This document shows positions 35,645 to 44,256 of a DNA stretch of 64,000 bases, one piece after another. A model generated the notes under the pieces. It ran no database searches, was not told the DNA's origin, and saw nothing but the letters and a program-made list of their open reading frames with translations. Location of the stretch: NCBI GenBank assembly GCA_017439585.1, contig JAFSIV010000008.1:43688-107687 (forward strand), given 5' to 3'. Positions within the stretch are counted from its first letter, which is position 1, and the number at the start of each line of letters is the position of its first letter. The position numbers and the translations under genes were made by a program. Source of the stretch: Clostridia bacterium. GTDB lineage: Bacteria > Bacillota > Clostridia > Oscillospirales > Acutalibacteraceae.

Positions 35645-38617
35645 ACGAAAACCGTTGCATCCAAAAGGAATAAAACTGTAATCATCTGTCAATGTATCTA
35701 AGGTTTTAATTTCCGGATTAACAAAATCCTCAAAGCCTAATTTACCTTCAAAGGTATTTGGACCCACCATAGCAGTTATTCCTTTTATATGGTGATGTGG
35801 ACCTAACAGATTTCGGTTGGTTCCAATAAGTGATACGCAAACCTCATTACTTCCCGGTATCAGCATATCAGTAACCTCGGTTTCTACGTCGGTAAATATG
35901 ACCGTTTTGCAGTGTCCGTTTATAAGAATCTTCGCCGCCGCTGCATTGGCATCTTCTATTTTAATAAAGGTGCGCTCCCCATCTGTGCAATGATCCAATT
36001 CAAAACGATATTCGACACTCCCTCTGTAAAACCACATACCCTGTGTCGTCAGTTCTCCAATGCTTTTCTTTTTTGGATCTGTAAGAACAAAGCCTTTATT
36101 TATTACGCTGAACATATATCCGAAATCCTGAATAGCGCCTCTGGTATTTACATCAAAGTCACCCAGTATATATACTGCCTCAGGCTCAACCTTATAGAAG
36201 AATCTGTTTCTTACACTTTCAAAACCATACTCCAAACCTTTTTCGGATGAAACCGGAAACTGTATATCAATATGGTTTATTCCCGCTTTTACAAACTCAC
36301 CTATATTGTACAATCGGATACTTTTATCAACCCAATATTCATCACTTCTTAAAGAAATGCTATTTCCGTTTACCATCAGCCCGCTTGCATACTTTGTTTC
36401 AGCCGCTAGCTTAATTCCATCGGTTTTTAACGCTTTATCACATTCAAAAAAGTATCGCACTATAATTTCAGAGCTCTGCTTGCTGTTTTTTTCAAGTTGC
36501 GAATACAGAAAATCCAACTGCTTAACAGTATTGGCAGCAGCGTTAAATTCCGAGCCGTCAATAGATATTGAATTATAATCCAAAGTCAGCACATTCGAGT
36601 CGCTTAACAAAACCTGACAGTTATCATACAGCTTATCTGTACTCTTAACCAACGGAAACTGTTTCCCGCCGGTATACTCAGCTAACTCAATAATCTTATT
36701 ATCCCTTGCTACCAGCGGAAGTGTAAACATAACGCCTGTATCAATGGGTTTAAACGGAATCAGCTCTCGCTCATTAGACTGTAAATCCAGCAAATATACC
36801 GCTTTATTTTGCAAATCCACATCGTTTATTCTTATTAGTGCGTTTTCTGCTGAAAAATCCCTATCAGTCCAAATATGGTAACGCTTTCCGTCCTTTATAC
36901 TTCTAGAATGAATTAACACCCCGCGTGACAGATTGCCATTTTCCTTGTGAGAAACGGTAGCAAAGCGTCTTATACCCTCAGAAAACGACCATTTAAGCAA
37001 AGCGTTCCGATAGTTTCTTACCGTTTTGCATTTATCAAAGACCGACTCAAAAGCTTCGGGAAATAACGGCTTGCCGTTAATAAAGTATATCTTTCCGCCT
37101 GCCTCTGAAAAGCTTTTCAGCAATGCGAGAGTGCTTTCATTTAAAACTTCACAACAAGGTACGATAACTGTATGGTATGCTCGTTTCCCGATATGAAGAA
37201 CTGCGTCACTTTCCACATAGGCAATATCTGATATATAGCTTTCGTCTGCCAATTCAAAATCAAGCTGTATATCAATTAGATTTTCTAAAAGTGCACGGTA
37301 CTCATTGCTGTATTCCCTTGCCTTTGCATCATTAATACCGATGGCAAAATTCATTTTCACACTTTCTAACGGTGAAATCACCAAAATGTCAGTTAAGCGT
37401 TCACCCTCGGTCATTTTTTCGTTGAGTCGGTCAACCCACTTCATCATTTCCGGAAACTGCTCCCACCAAACCGACTGATATGAAAAGAATGCAGGATAAT
37501 CTCGTTTTCTTCTTCCCAGCATAGAATAGGCTGAAAGATGAAAGCAGGGCTTTGTAATACCCAAAGCGGATTGTCTTCCCCAGCCGTAAGCAATATCCGA
37601 AAAGGTTAGGTTCCAGCCTGAACATCCAAAGGTTTCGCTTAAAACACAGTTTTTATCAAACTGAAGCGCCACACTTGATACCTGCTTTTCTAAAACAGGA
37701 CTCGTATTGCGATTACCCAAATGGTCTATTCCCGGCAACTGCATACAGCTGTACTGCTTCATTACTCCATCATTACTTACCATTTGACTGTAAAGTCCGT
37801 CCTCGGTTGCAAAATGACCTGTAAGCATTAAGCCATTTTCTTCACACCAATCTGACAGTTGTAGCGTAAAATTCTTATACAACAAATCGTTGACAAGCGT
37901 TCTGTAATCTTTATTAAACTGCTTGCTTTGTGGGTTGTTATCAAAGAGCAGCCACAAAAAGTCACATAGCTCATTTCCATGCCTTTCGCGCCATACATCT
38001 GCTAACTTTTCGCTCCAAGGAAATACCTTAACCTGTGGCTCATCAGTAAAAAAGCCTTTAATAACCGACCCGAAATATTTGCTAAATCTCTTCTTATATT
38101 CTTCGTGGGTAAATTCAATAAATCTTTTTACGGTATCCTTTGAGAGTAGGTCCACATAGTCCTTTTCAATCACATAATAACAGAATAAATCATTTTTCGT
38201 TCCCTGCTCGTATGCAATTCTGATATATTCTCCCTTGTGTTTACGATAAACCGCCACTAATTTGCCGTTCTCTGGCATCTTACCAAAAGAAAAGCTGAGA
38301 CTTTTCATTTCATACTTTTCTCCAAGAGAGTCAACCTTTCCGCCGGCAGAACCACTGGGCCAACCGTTTTCGTCATAAATCCAGACTTCCAGTCCCAATT
38401 TTTCTGCCTCTTCAAGAACCCATTGATAGCAATTAAACCAATCTTCACTCAGATAAGGGATACTTAAACCGGCACGGGCATGAATAACAACACCCGAAAA
38501 TCTGTTTTCGGCAAAATCCCTCATCTGATTTATAAGCTCATCCTTTTCTAAAGCGTCATTCCAGCTCCAAAAGCATATAGCACCGTTTTTATGTAATTCC
38601 TGGTTACTTTTACTCAT
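35627..38617 (-). CDS. Large cytosolic glycosyl-hydrolase-like protein (GH106/GH2-like)
   Basis: 996 aa without signal peptide. An N-terminal TIM-barrel-like region (~10-450) carries YDENGWPSGSAGGKV (~83-97), KGFFTDEPQVKVFPWS (~187-202) and LPGIDHLGNRNTSP; a glutamine-amidotransferase-like or mixed domain follows (~450-570, YHTVIVPCCEVLNESTLALL), then beta-sandwich domains (~690-990) ending in galactose-binding-like IKINDANAAAAKILING and SLIGTNRNLLGPHHH. This is the architecture of proteins usually labelled glycosyl hydrolase or alpha-L-rhamnosidase-like (GH106/GH2 relatives). The substrate is open. Being cytosolic, it should act on imported oligosaccharides. Confidence 0.6.
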   Translation of the reverse strand: MSKSNQELHKNGAICFWSWNDALEKDELINQMRDFAENRFSGVVIHARAGLSIPYLSEDWFNCYQWVLEEAEKLGLEVWIYDENGWPSGSAGGKVDSLGEKYEMKSLSFSFGKMPENGKLVAVYRKHKGEYIRIAYEQGTKNDLFCYYVIEKDYVDLLSKDTVKRFIEFTHEEYKKRFSKYFGSVIKGFFTDEPQVKVFPWSEKLADVWRERHGNELCDFLWLLFDNNPQSKQFNKDYRTLVNDLLYKNFTLQLSDWCEENGLMLTGHFATEDGLYSQMVSNDGVMKQYSCMQLPGIDHLGNRNTSPVLEKQVSSVALQFDKNCVLSETFGCSGWNLTFSDIAYGWGRQSALGITKPCFHLSAYSMLGRRKRDYPAFFSYQSVWWEQFPEMMKWVDRLNEKMTEGERLTDILVISPLESVKMNFAIGINDAKAREYSNEYRALLENLIDIQLDFELADESYISDIAYVESDAVLHIGKRAYHTVIVPCCEVLNESTLALLKSFSEAGGKIYFINGKPLFPEAFESVFDKCKTVRNYRNALLKWSFSEGIRRFATVSHKENGNLSRGVLIHSRSIKDGKRYHIWTDRDFSAENALIRINDVDLQNKAVYLLDLQSNERELIPFKPIDTGVMFTLPLVARDNKIIELAEYTGGKQFPLVKSTDKLYDNCQVLLSDSNVLTLDYNSISIDGSEFNAAANTVKQLDFLYSQLEKNSKQSSEIIVRYFFECDKALKTDGIKLAAETKYASGLMVNGNSISLRSDEYWVDKSIRLYNIGEFVKAGINHIDIQFPVSSEKGLEYGFESVRNRFFYKVEPEAVYILGDFDVNTRGAIQDFGYMFSVINKGFVLTDPKKKSIGELTTQGMWFYRGSVEYRFELDHCTDGERTFIKIEDANAAAAKILINGHCKTVIFTDVETEVTDMLIPGSNEVCVSLIGTNRNLLGPHHHIKGITAMVGPNTFEGKLGFEDFVNPEIKTLDTLTDDYSFIPFGCNGFRVITRK

Positions 38618-38647
38618 AAAATGCTTCCCTTAAACCATATAAATCGC

Positions 38648-40543
38648 TTAATTCAATCGTTGTTTTTTCCGTCGCTTTCTAATTATGATAAATAGTATCA
38701 CACCGGCTGATACAACAGCAACGGCTACAACTATTATAATAATCAAAAGAATGATGCCAAAAATACTATCTGCTGATTTCATCCTTTTCTTGTAATAAAC
38801 AACTTTTTTCTTTTTACTGGTGCTTGCATTATCCTCAGCCTCTAAAATTTCCTCATCATCACCGAAGATAGCGTCGGAAATGCTTTCTATTATAGCTTCA
38901 AACTTACCGCCTGCCTCTACCAAAAGAACTCTCTGGTCATTTATAGGCACCTTTATTTTGAAGGTTGCAATCTGCTCGGCAGTTCCCTTTACAATAACCT
39001 CACCGGTAATCATATCGGTAACTCGGTAATAGCTGTAATGGTCAAGACCGGTATCCTTAAATGGCATATGTACCTTCATAACAGCATCAGGGGTATGAAG
39101 GTTAAAGTTAGGTATAATAAGCGCCGCACGGTTTTTAGAATAACGTGCATAAGGCTGTATTACTTCGCAATTTTCAACCTCAACCTTGCAGATATTGGTA
39201 TCTTTGAATTGTCCATCAAAGCAAACAAATAAATCCTTATAGGTACGGCGCAAACGAATCATCTGTTTTACATTTTCATAAAACTTTCTCGCCTGCGGAT
39301 CTTTTAAATCGGCCTCCCAATCAAGCGGTGTATCGTATAGCACCGCCTTACCAACCACTTTTTCTGCCAAGGTTTCCTCGCCGGTATACCATACCGGTAT
39401 AAATGGTGAGTAAATGGCACTGTAACCCATAACCAACAGATTATTATCGGAAGGATATTCAGTATAGTCGTGATTGGATACACATTGTGTATAATATTTA
39501 TACATACCGCCTTCGTCATTTAGTCTTGAGTTTTCGCTTCCGATATGCAGACCTTCTTTAATACAGTCAACAAAATTATAGTATTTTAAAATTGGAAGCT
39601 CTTCTAAATAATCATAAGCTGCGCGATTTTTGAGCTCATCTGGTGCCACAAGACTGCCTTGCTCTAAATCGTAAAATCCGCCACGGTCATTATTACCCTC
39701 GGAAATGTTAAGAATATTTCTTCCCTTAGCTGCCAGACGTTTTTTAACCTCACCGTCTACTAACGGTCCGGCCTCATCCGGCTCCAAATCGTAACGGAAG
39801 CCATCGCAGTTTGTCGCAAGCTGTATGTTAACAACATTCTGTACAAACCATTCTTTAAGACCGATTTCGCCGTTGTCAGTAAACCATTCACTGTCGTCCC
39901 AGTTGAAATATACCGACTCACCGCTTGAAGAATATGCATAGGTAAACCATTTCTTATCTTCCTTATGCAGTTGATACATTTCACCATCAGCGAGAATTCC
40001 CCAGGATACTACATCAATAAATACCCTGATATTTCGTTTATGAGCCTCTTCAACAAAATTGGCGAATATCTTCCAGCCCTTTTCGTAATCATCGGTACCG
40101 GTAAGCTGGGTGTCGATTGTATTAACTCCCAGATTTGCATAACCGTTACCCATTACATCGCCATTTGAATCAATTCCTCGGTCGCCAATAGGGTTAACCC
40201 AAAGACCGTTAACGCCCATTTCCTTCAAATGATCCAAAAGCTTTATAGCATTATTGTTTGGTGTTTGCAAATTTTGTATTGGCTTTCCCTCATCTGCACC
40301 GTCATCATTTAAAACACGGTGCAAATTCGCACCCATAATAATCAGCTCGTCTAACCAGGTTGGAGTACCGTTCTCGTCAACCTTAGTTTCAGTAACGGGA
40401 ATATACTTCGGCACAAGCGACGAATTGTCAATATACTGTTTATCTTTCGCCGCAGAAACCGACAAACTGCTTTTCGATAGACCTGCTGTAATACCGAAGG
40501 CAAGACAAGTAGCAAGTATAATTGAAATAATTCTATTTTTCAT
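38648..40543 (-). CDS. Membrane-anchored GH13 alpha-amylase-family enzyme
   Basis: 631 aa. Signal peptide (~1-32), GH13 barrel (~45-540) and a C-terminal membrane helix (~598-622) followed by RKRRKKQRLN, a stop-transfer anchor, so the enzyme faces outward at the cell surface. Conserved regions: I VFIDVVSWG (~177), II CDGFRYDLEP (nucleophile Asp ~250), III LNISEGNN (Glu acid ~283), IV SNHDYTEYP (Asp ~360). Region I lacks the usual Asn-His after the Asp (SWG instead). It is a close paralogue of the GH13 domain in the 1491-aa protein, including the EYIPVT.T.VD.NGTPTW lead-in. Acts on an alpha-glucan; exact product unknown. Confidence 0.88.
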   Translation of the reverse strand: MKNRIISIILATCLAFGITAGLSKSSLSVSAAKDKQYIDNSSLVPKYIPVTETKVDENGTPTWLDELIIMGANLHRVLNDDGADEGKPIQNLQTPNNNAIKLLDHLKEMGVNGLWVNPIGDRGIDSNGDVMGNGYANLGVNTIDTQLTGTDDYEKGWKIFANFVEEAHKRNIRVFIDVVSWGILADGEMYQLHKEDKKWFTYAYSSSGESVYFNWDDSEWFTDNGEIGLKEWFVQNVVNIQLATNCDGFRYDLEPDEAGPLVDGEVKKRLAAKGRNILNISEGNNDRGGFYDLEQGSLVAPDELKNRAAYDYLEELPILKYYNFVDCIKEGLHIGSENSRLNDEGGMYKYYTQCVSNHDYTEYPSDNNLLVMGYSAIYSPFIPVWYTGEETLAEKVVGKAVLYDTPLDWEADLKDPQARKFYENVKQMIRLRRTYKDLFVCFDGQFKDTNICKVEVENCEVIQPYARYSKNRAALIIPNFNLHTPDAVMKVHMPFKDTGLDHYSYYRVTDMITGEVIVKGTAEQIATFKIKVPINDQRVLLVEAGGKFEAIIESISDAIFGDDEEILEAEDNASTSKKKKVVYYKKRMKSADSIFGIILLIIIIVVAVAVVSAGVILFIIIRKRRKKQRLN

Positions 40544-40571
40544 TTTTTTACCTCCTGATGTGTATTACAGC

Positions 40572-43500
40572 TTATGGAATTGACTCTTCACCGTAAAGCG
40601 GTTGCCCATTGCTTTTAAGCGGCATATCGTCTATCCAGGAAATATCTTCGCTTTCAAGCTCATACACCTTGTTAAGTGCCGCTTGCAGCACCGGATAATT
40701 TTTAATAATTCTGCGGTGCTTATACTGCAATGCTATATACATATCCTCTATATTCCTTACATCCTCGATATCATCCTCGGTGATAACCTTCGGCAAAGCA
40801 TCGATTGCTTCGATTACTTCGTTTATAACCGAATCGTAGGAGGAATTATAAAAGCCTATAAAATCAAAGGTGTAGTTAGCTGTTGCAAAGTTAGTTATAT
40901 TTATGTAACAGGTTGTGTCTATACAGTCATAAAGGGCGGTTCTCTTTATAAGTTCGTTGCTAATCGTACCCTTTGCAGATTTATCTCCTACCGTAACCGT
41001 AAGCTCATAATCCTTATTATTGATAAGTTTAAAAGCATAGGAGAAACGGCGTAGTTTAATGTTATCTATTTTAAGAATATCGTCCTCGATTATTACTGTA
41101 TCGCAAATTGTTTCATTCAGAACAGTTTTGGCAATTATTCTGCCGTTTTGGGTATCCAGCACCAGATACATCGGAAAATCATAATATTCTCCTACTAAGT
41201 TATCCCTGTATTCCGGACCCCATCCATTGACTCCATCACTGCCTATTACCATCATAAAGGTGCAGGCAGCAGCATTATTGGTTGTAATATTGTCAAACTG
41301 CATCTTAAAGCCTGAAAGCCCTTCCTTTACTTCAATACCCTGACGGATATTGCGTATAGCATTATCGAACACAAATCTTGTGCCTCCTGTTGGAAGTGCC
41401 TTCAAGGTGAAATTCTTCTTCCATACACCATAGAACAAATCCTCATCATACAAAAGGAAATTTGAACTTGTGTAATATTCCAATCTCAAATCCTCAATCG
41501 CACAAAGCTCATAGAATTTATTTTCCGCATCAACTAAGGTGCTGTAATTTGTAATCAGTGACTTATCCTCATCAGTAAGACTTTCGTACATATATCTTGC
41601 CTTGCGTATAGGTAATGCATTATTGATATCCACTTCACCGATAGAATCAATCTGCTCAATAGTGGTTTTTACATTACCTACATAAAGACTGTCAACCGAA
41701 CGGTAGCCTACAAAATCTATTGAATATGTGGATGTGGCTATATTTGAAAATCCCATCATACAAGAACTAGCATTTGAAAGATATTCTGAACCCGATTCAA
41801 TAGAATCATCAATCACACCGGAAAGCACCTGGCCCTTGATTTTAACATTCATAGTGAATGTGCCGTCCTCGTTATCTAGGAATTCATAAATCATTCTCTG
41901 GTATTTGATACTGTCCGCTAAAAGCAAATCGCTCTTTATTACAACCTCACCAGACGGACTTGCTGTTATAGTTCCATTATCAGGATTTAAAGTAAGGGCC
42001 ACACTGCTATCTATATCACAGCCCCAATCCACATCACCATTGCCGAAGAAAACCGTAAAATAAGCATCATTACCCTCTTCACAATAGAAATTATCGAATA
42101 GAAGAGTAAGACCGTTAAGATTTACATTGGTTTTTAAACCGTCACGGACACCCGCAATAGCATCGGTAAAGGCAATATGCACACCACCGGTAGAAATATC
42201 GGTTATTTTGATTTTGTTTGCCCAATTTTTGTTAATCGTATCGGAAACAACCGAATTACTATGACCTGATAGTCGAAGTCCGGCTTTATTTACATAAGTA
42301 AGATTTTTATCAGCCTCGGCTGCAAGCTTGGAAGCTTCCTGCTCTGCCTTTTCCAAAATATCAACATTTGTCACTTGGCTCTTGTAATCATCACCAAGCT
42401 CATTGTAAAGTGATCTTGCCTCGCGCACTGCTGCCAGATTAGTAAGTGAAACTGTACCTATATTATTGATAGCTGTAATTACAGCGGTAGTGTCCACCCT
42501 TCTAACACCGGTTTTATAACCTATAAAATCAGTTACAAAGCTTGTTGAGTCCTCTGCTGCGGAAACAAGAATACCACAGTTTTTATAATCGGTAAGGGCT
42601 GTTGCCTTAGAAATAATATCTGCCGAAACCGTACCCTCCAACGATTTTCCGCCGACCACCATATAAAGCTTGAAGGACCCATCACCGTTTCTTAAAAAAT
42701 GGAAAGAAAAGCGCGATCTTGAAATATTGCTGTATTTCAGCGCCTCATCAGCTATAATCACTTCACTCTCGCCGCCTGCTTTGGCAATAAGCTCGCCCGC
42801 CGCGGTATCTAAAACAATTCCAAGGAAAGTAAAATCACCCTTATTTTCAATTCCGCCCTTGCACCAAGTGTCATAGCCGTTATCATTAAAACCGTCAGAT
42901 ATGCGAAGCATAAGCTTATTTTTTGTATCATCGGTAATAAATCTGCTAAACTGCAAGAAAAGTCCGTTAAGAGAAACATTGCTGTATATTCCGTCGCGTT
43001 GCTCGGCAACAGCGTTGTTACAGGTAATACGGATTCCTCCGTTATTAAGATCTTCGCGCAAGAAATTAGCTTTCCAGGCGCCGATTGTTGTTGACTCTGA
43101 GGCCAATCTTGTACTGCTGACAGAAAGCTTCTTTAATCCCGATAAAAAGGTATCAGCTGTATCTATACCGTTTTGATAACCAACAAAGGTAAGCTTAAAT
43201 ACCGCTGAATCCTTTCCTGGACCTATCAAAACAGAAGTTTTTCCGTAATTAGTGTAGGTTTTTGCTGTGTTTTTTAAATAATCAAATGCCTCGTGACCAA
43301 TTTCGCCGTTCAGGACGGTATCCCCAATGGTTACTGTAACATCTGCACCGTCATCATCATTAAATTCAAAATAATAGGTAAATTCTCTGTTTTTTAAATT
43401 ATCAAGCTTTAAAACGTTATCGCTTATAATCACTTCACTTTTATTATTGTATTTTGCGGTAAGTGTACCAGCCTCAGAATTCAGCACTACTGCCAAATAT

Positions 43501-43934
43501 GTGTAAACACCGTTATTTAGCTTACCCGAAGAGGATACGCCCGATGAAGTGTTATCCGAAAATCTTACTGTAAAGGTAGCATTTGAAGCGTTATCTGCCT
43601 CAAATCCTGAAAACTTTAAAGTTAATCGGTTAAATTCCAAATCGTCCTTAACGCCCTCAAAATGAGTAGCTTCTTTACTTTTACTTAAAAAAGAATAGTT
43701 AAGACCGGCAGCCTCGGCACCATCAACATCTGATAATACCAATGCGGTTTTAGCCCATCTGGTTACGGTCGAAGCGGCATAATTCGACACTCTTGCCGCA
43801 TCGGTAGACATATACACAAATTCAGACGGATTCTCTGACGCCGCAGAGCCGACCATTAACTGTGTTATTAGCAGACAACACGCCATAAATACGGCGGCTG
43901 CTCTTGTTATTTTTATATTCTTAAATATCGACAC
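40572..43934 (-). CDS. Secreted modular protein with four copies of an uncharacterised ~200-aa module
   Basis: 1120 aa from the GTG at 43932-43934, which has AGGAG 7 bases upstream; the longer in-frame ATG (43991) has no ribosome binding site and would spoil the signal peptide. After the signal (AAAVFMACCLLITQLMVGSAA), four related modules occur at about 35-255, 270-490, 560-760 and 835-1060. Each runs from an aromatic start through a GGxxxxFxxA strand, NGLxLxFDNF, a middle ILxxxNIxxRxFxYxF, and ends in DFVGY or DFIGF. Helical linkers of ~60 aa (IDSIGEVDINNALPIRKARY, YESLTDEDKSLITNYSTLVD) separate modules. No catalytic, anchor or dockerin domain is seen. It is probably a glycan-binding protein; the fold is not recognised. 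Confidence 0.8.
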   Translation of the reverse strand: MSIFKNIKITRAAAVFMACCLLITQLMVGSAASENPSEFVYMSTDAARVSNYAASTVTRWAKTALVLSDVDGAEAAGLNYSFLSKSKEATHFEGVKDDLEFNRLTLKFSGFEADNASNATFTVRFSDNTSSGVSSSGKLNNGVYTYLAVVLNSEAGTLTAKYNNKSEVIISDNVLKLDNLKNREFTYYFEFNDDDGADVTVTIGDTVLNGEIGHEAFDYLKNTAKTYTNYGKTSVLIGPGKDSAVFKLTFVGYQNGIDTADTFLSGLKKLSVSSTRLASESTTIGAWKANFLREDLNNGGIRITCNNAVAEQRDGIYSNVSLNGLFLQFSRFITDDTKNKLMLRISDGFNDNGYDTWCKGGIENKGDFTFLGIVLDTAAGELIAKAGGESEVIIADEALKYSNISRSRFSFHFLRNGDGSFKLYMVVGGKSLEGTVSADIISKATALTDYKNCGILVSAAEDSTSFVTDFIGYKTGVRRVDTTAVITAINNIGTVSLTNLAAVREARSLYNELGDDYKSQVTNVDILEKAEQEASKLAAEADKNLTYVNKAGLRLSGHSNSVVSDTINKNWANKIKITDISTGGVHIAFTDAIAGVRDGLKTNVNLNGLTLLFDNFYCEEGNDAYFTVFFGNGDVDWGCDIDSSVALTLNPDNGTITASPSGEVVIKSDLLLADSIKYQRMIYEFLDNEDGTFTMNVKIKGQVLSGVIDDSIESGSEYLSNASSCMMGFSNIATSTYSIDFVGYRSVDSLYVGNVKTTIEQIDSIGEVDINNALPIRKARYMYESLTDEDKSLITNYSTLVDAENKFYELCAIEDLRLEYYTSSNFLLYDEDLFYGVWKKNFTLKALPTGGTRFVFDNAIRNIRQGIEVKEGLSGFKMQFDNITTNNAAACTFMMVIGSDGVNGWGPEYRDNLVGEYYDFPMYLVLDTQNGRIIAKTVLNETICDTVIIEDDILKIDNIKLRRFSYAFKLINNKDYELTVTVGDKSAKGTISNELIKRTALYDCIDTTCYINITNFATANYTFDFIGFYNSSYDSVINEVIEAIDALPKVITEDDIEDVRNIEDMYIALQYKHRRIIKNYPVLQAALNKVYELESEDISWIDDMPLKSNGQPLYGEESIP

Positions 43935-43960
43935 GGTAATACTCCTATCTTTTTTAATTG

Positions 43961-44066
43961 TATAGGCTGGCGAAAACCAAATCATTTCCAATTTGTCGCC
44001 CTTTTTTCACCTTACTTATTCTTGTTTTTTGCAAGGTATAATATATTTGGCTTTCACCAGCCTATA
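43961..44066 (-). promoter_or_regulatory. Long hairpin leader before the 1120-aa gene
   Basis: Arms TATAGGCTGGCGAAAACCAA (43961-43980, plus AT) and 44045-44066 are reverse complements at 20 of 22 positions and enclose ~60 bases with an inner ACCTT/AAGGT pairing. The 3' end of the structure lies 10-20 bases before the ribosome binding site AGGAG, so folding could control translation or message stability. Confidence 0.6.
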
Positions 44067-44089
44067 AATCAATAATAATTGTGGCTTTG

Positions 44090-44119
44090 GCAAAATTAAA
44101 TTATAACATTTAATTTTGC
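44090..44119 (-). promoter_or_regulatory. Perfect palindrome over a putative -10
   Basis: GCAAAATTAAAT (44090-44101) and ATTTAATTTTGC (44108-44119) are perfect 12-base arms around 6 bases. On the minus strand the centre reads TTATAATTT, containing TATAAT, so this is a candidate operator over the promoter of the 1120-aa gene. No convincing -35 was found. Confidence 0.5.
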
Positions 44120-44170
44120 AAGACACTCATTTCAATAAAAAATTTATCCTTTTCCATTATTATCAACTGC

Positions 44171-44200
44171 TGTCAATGGGCGGATAACCGCCCATTGACA
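44171..44200. terminator. Perfect 13-bp hairpin after the 1491-aa gene
   Basis: TGTCAATGGGCGG-ATAA-CCGCCCATTGACA. It lies 57 bases after the stop of the dockerin protein gene. No T run follows on the minus strand, so it may be a message 3'-end stabiliser more than an efficient terminator. Confidence 0.5.
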
Positions 44201-44256
44201 TAAAAAGCTTAATATGCTTATTTAAATTCTATCTGCTATCTGTAAATCCTACATTA

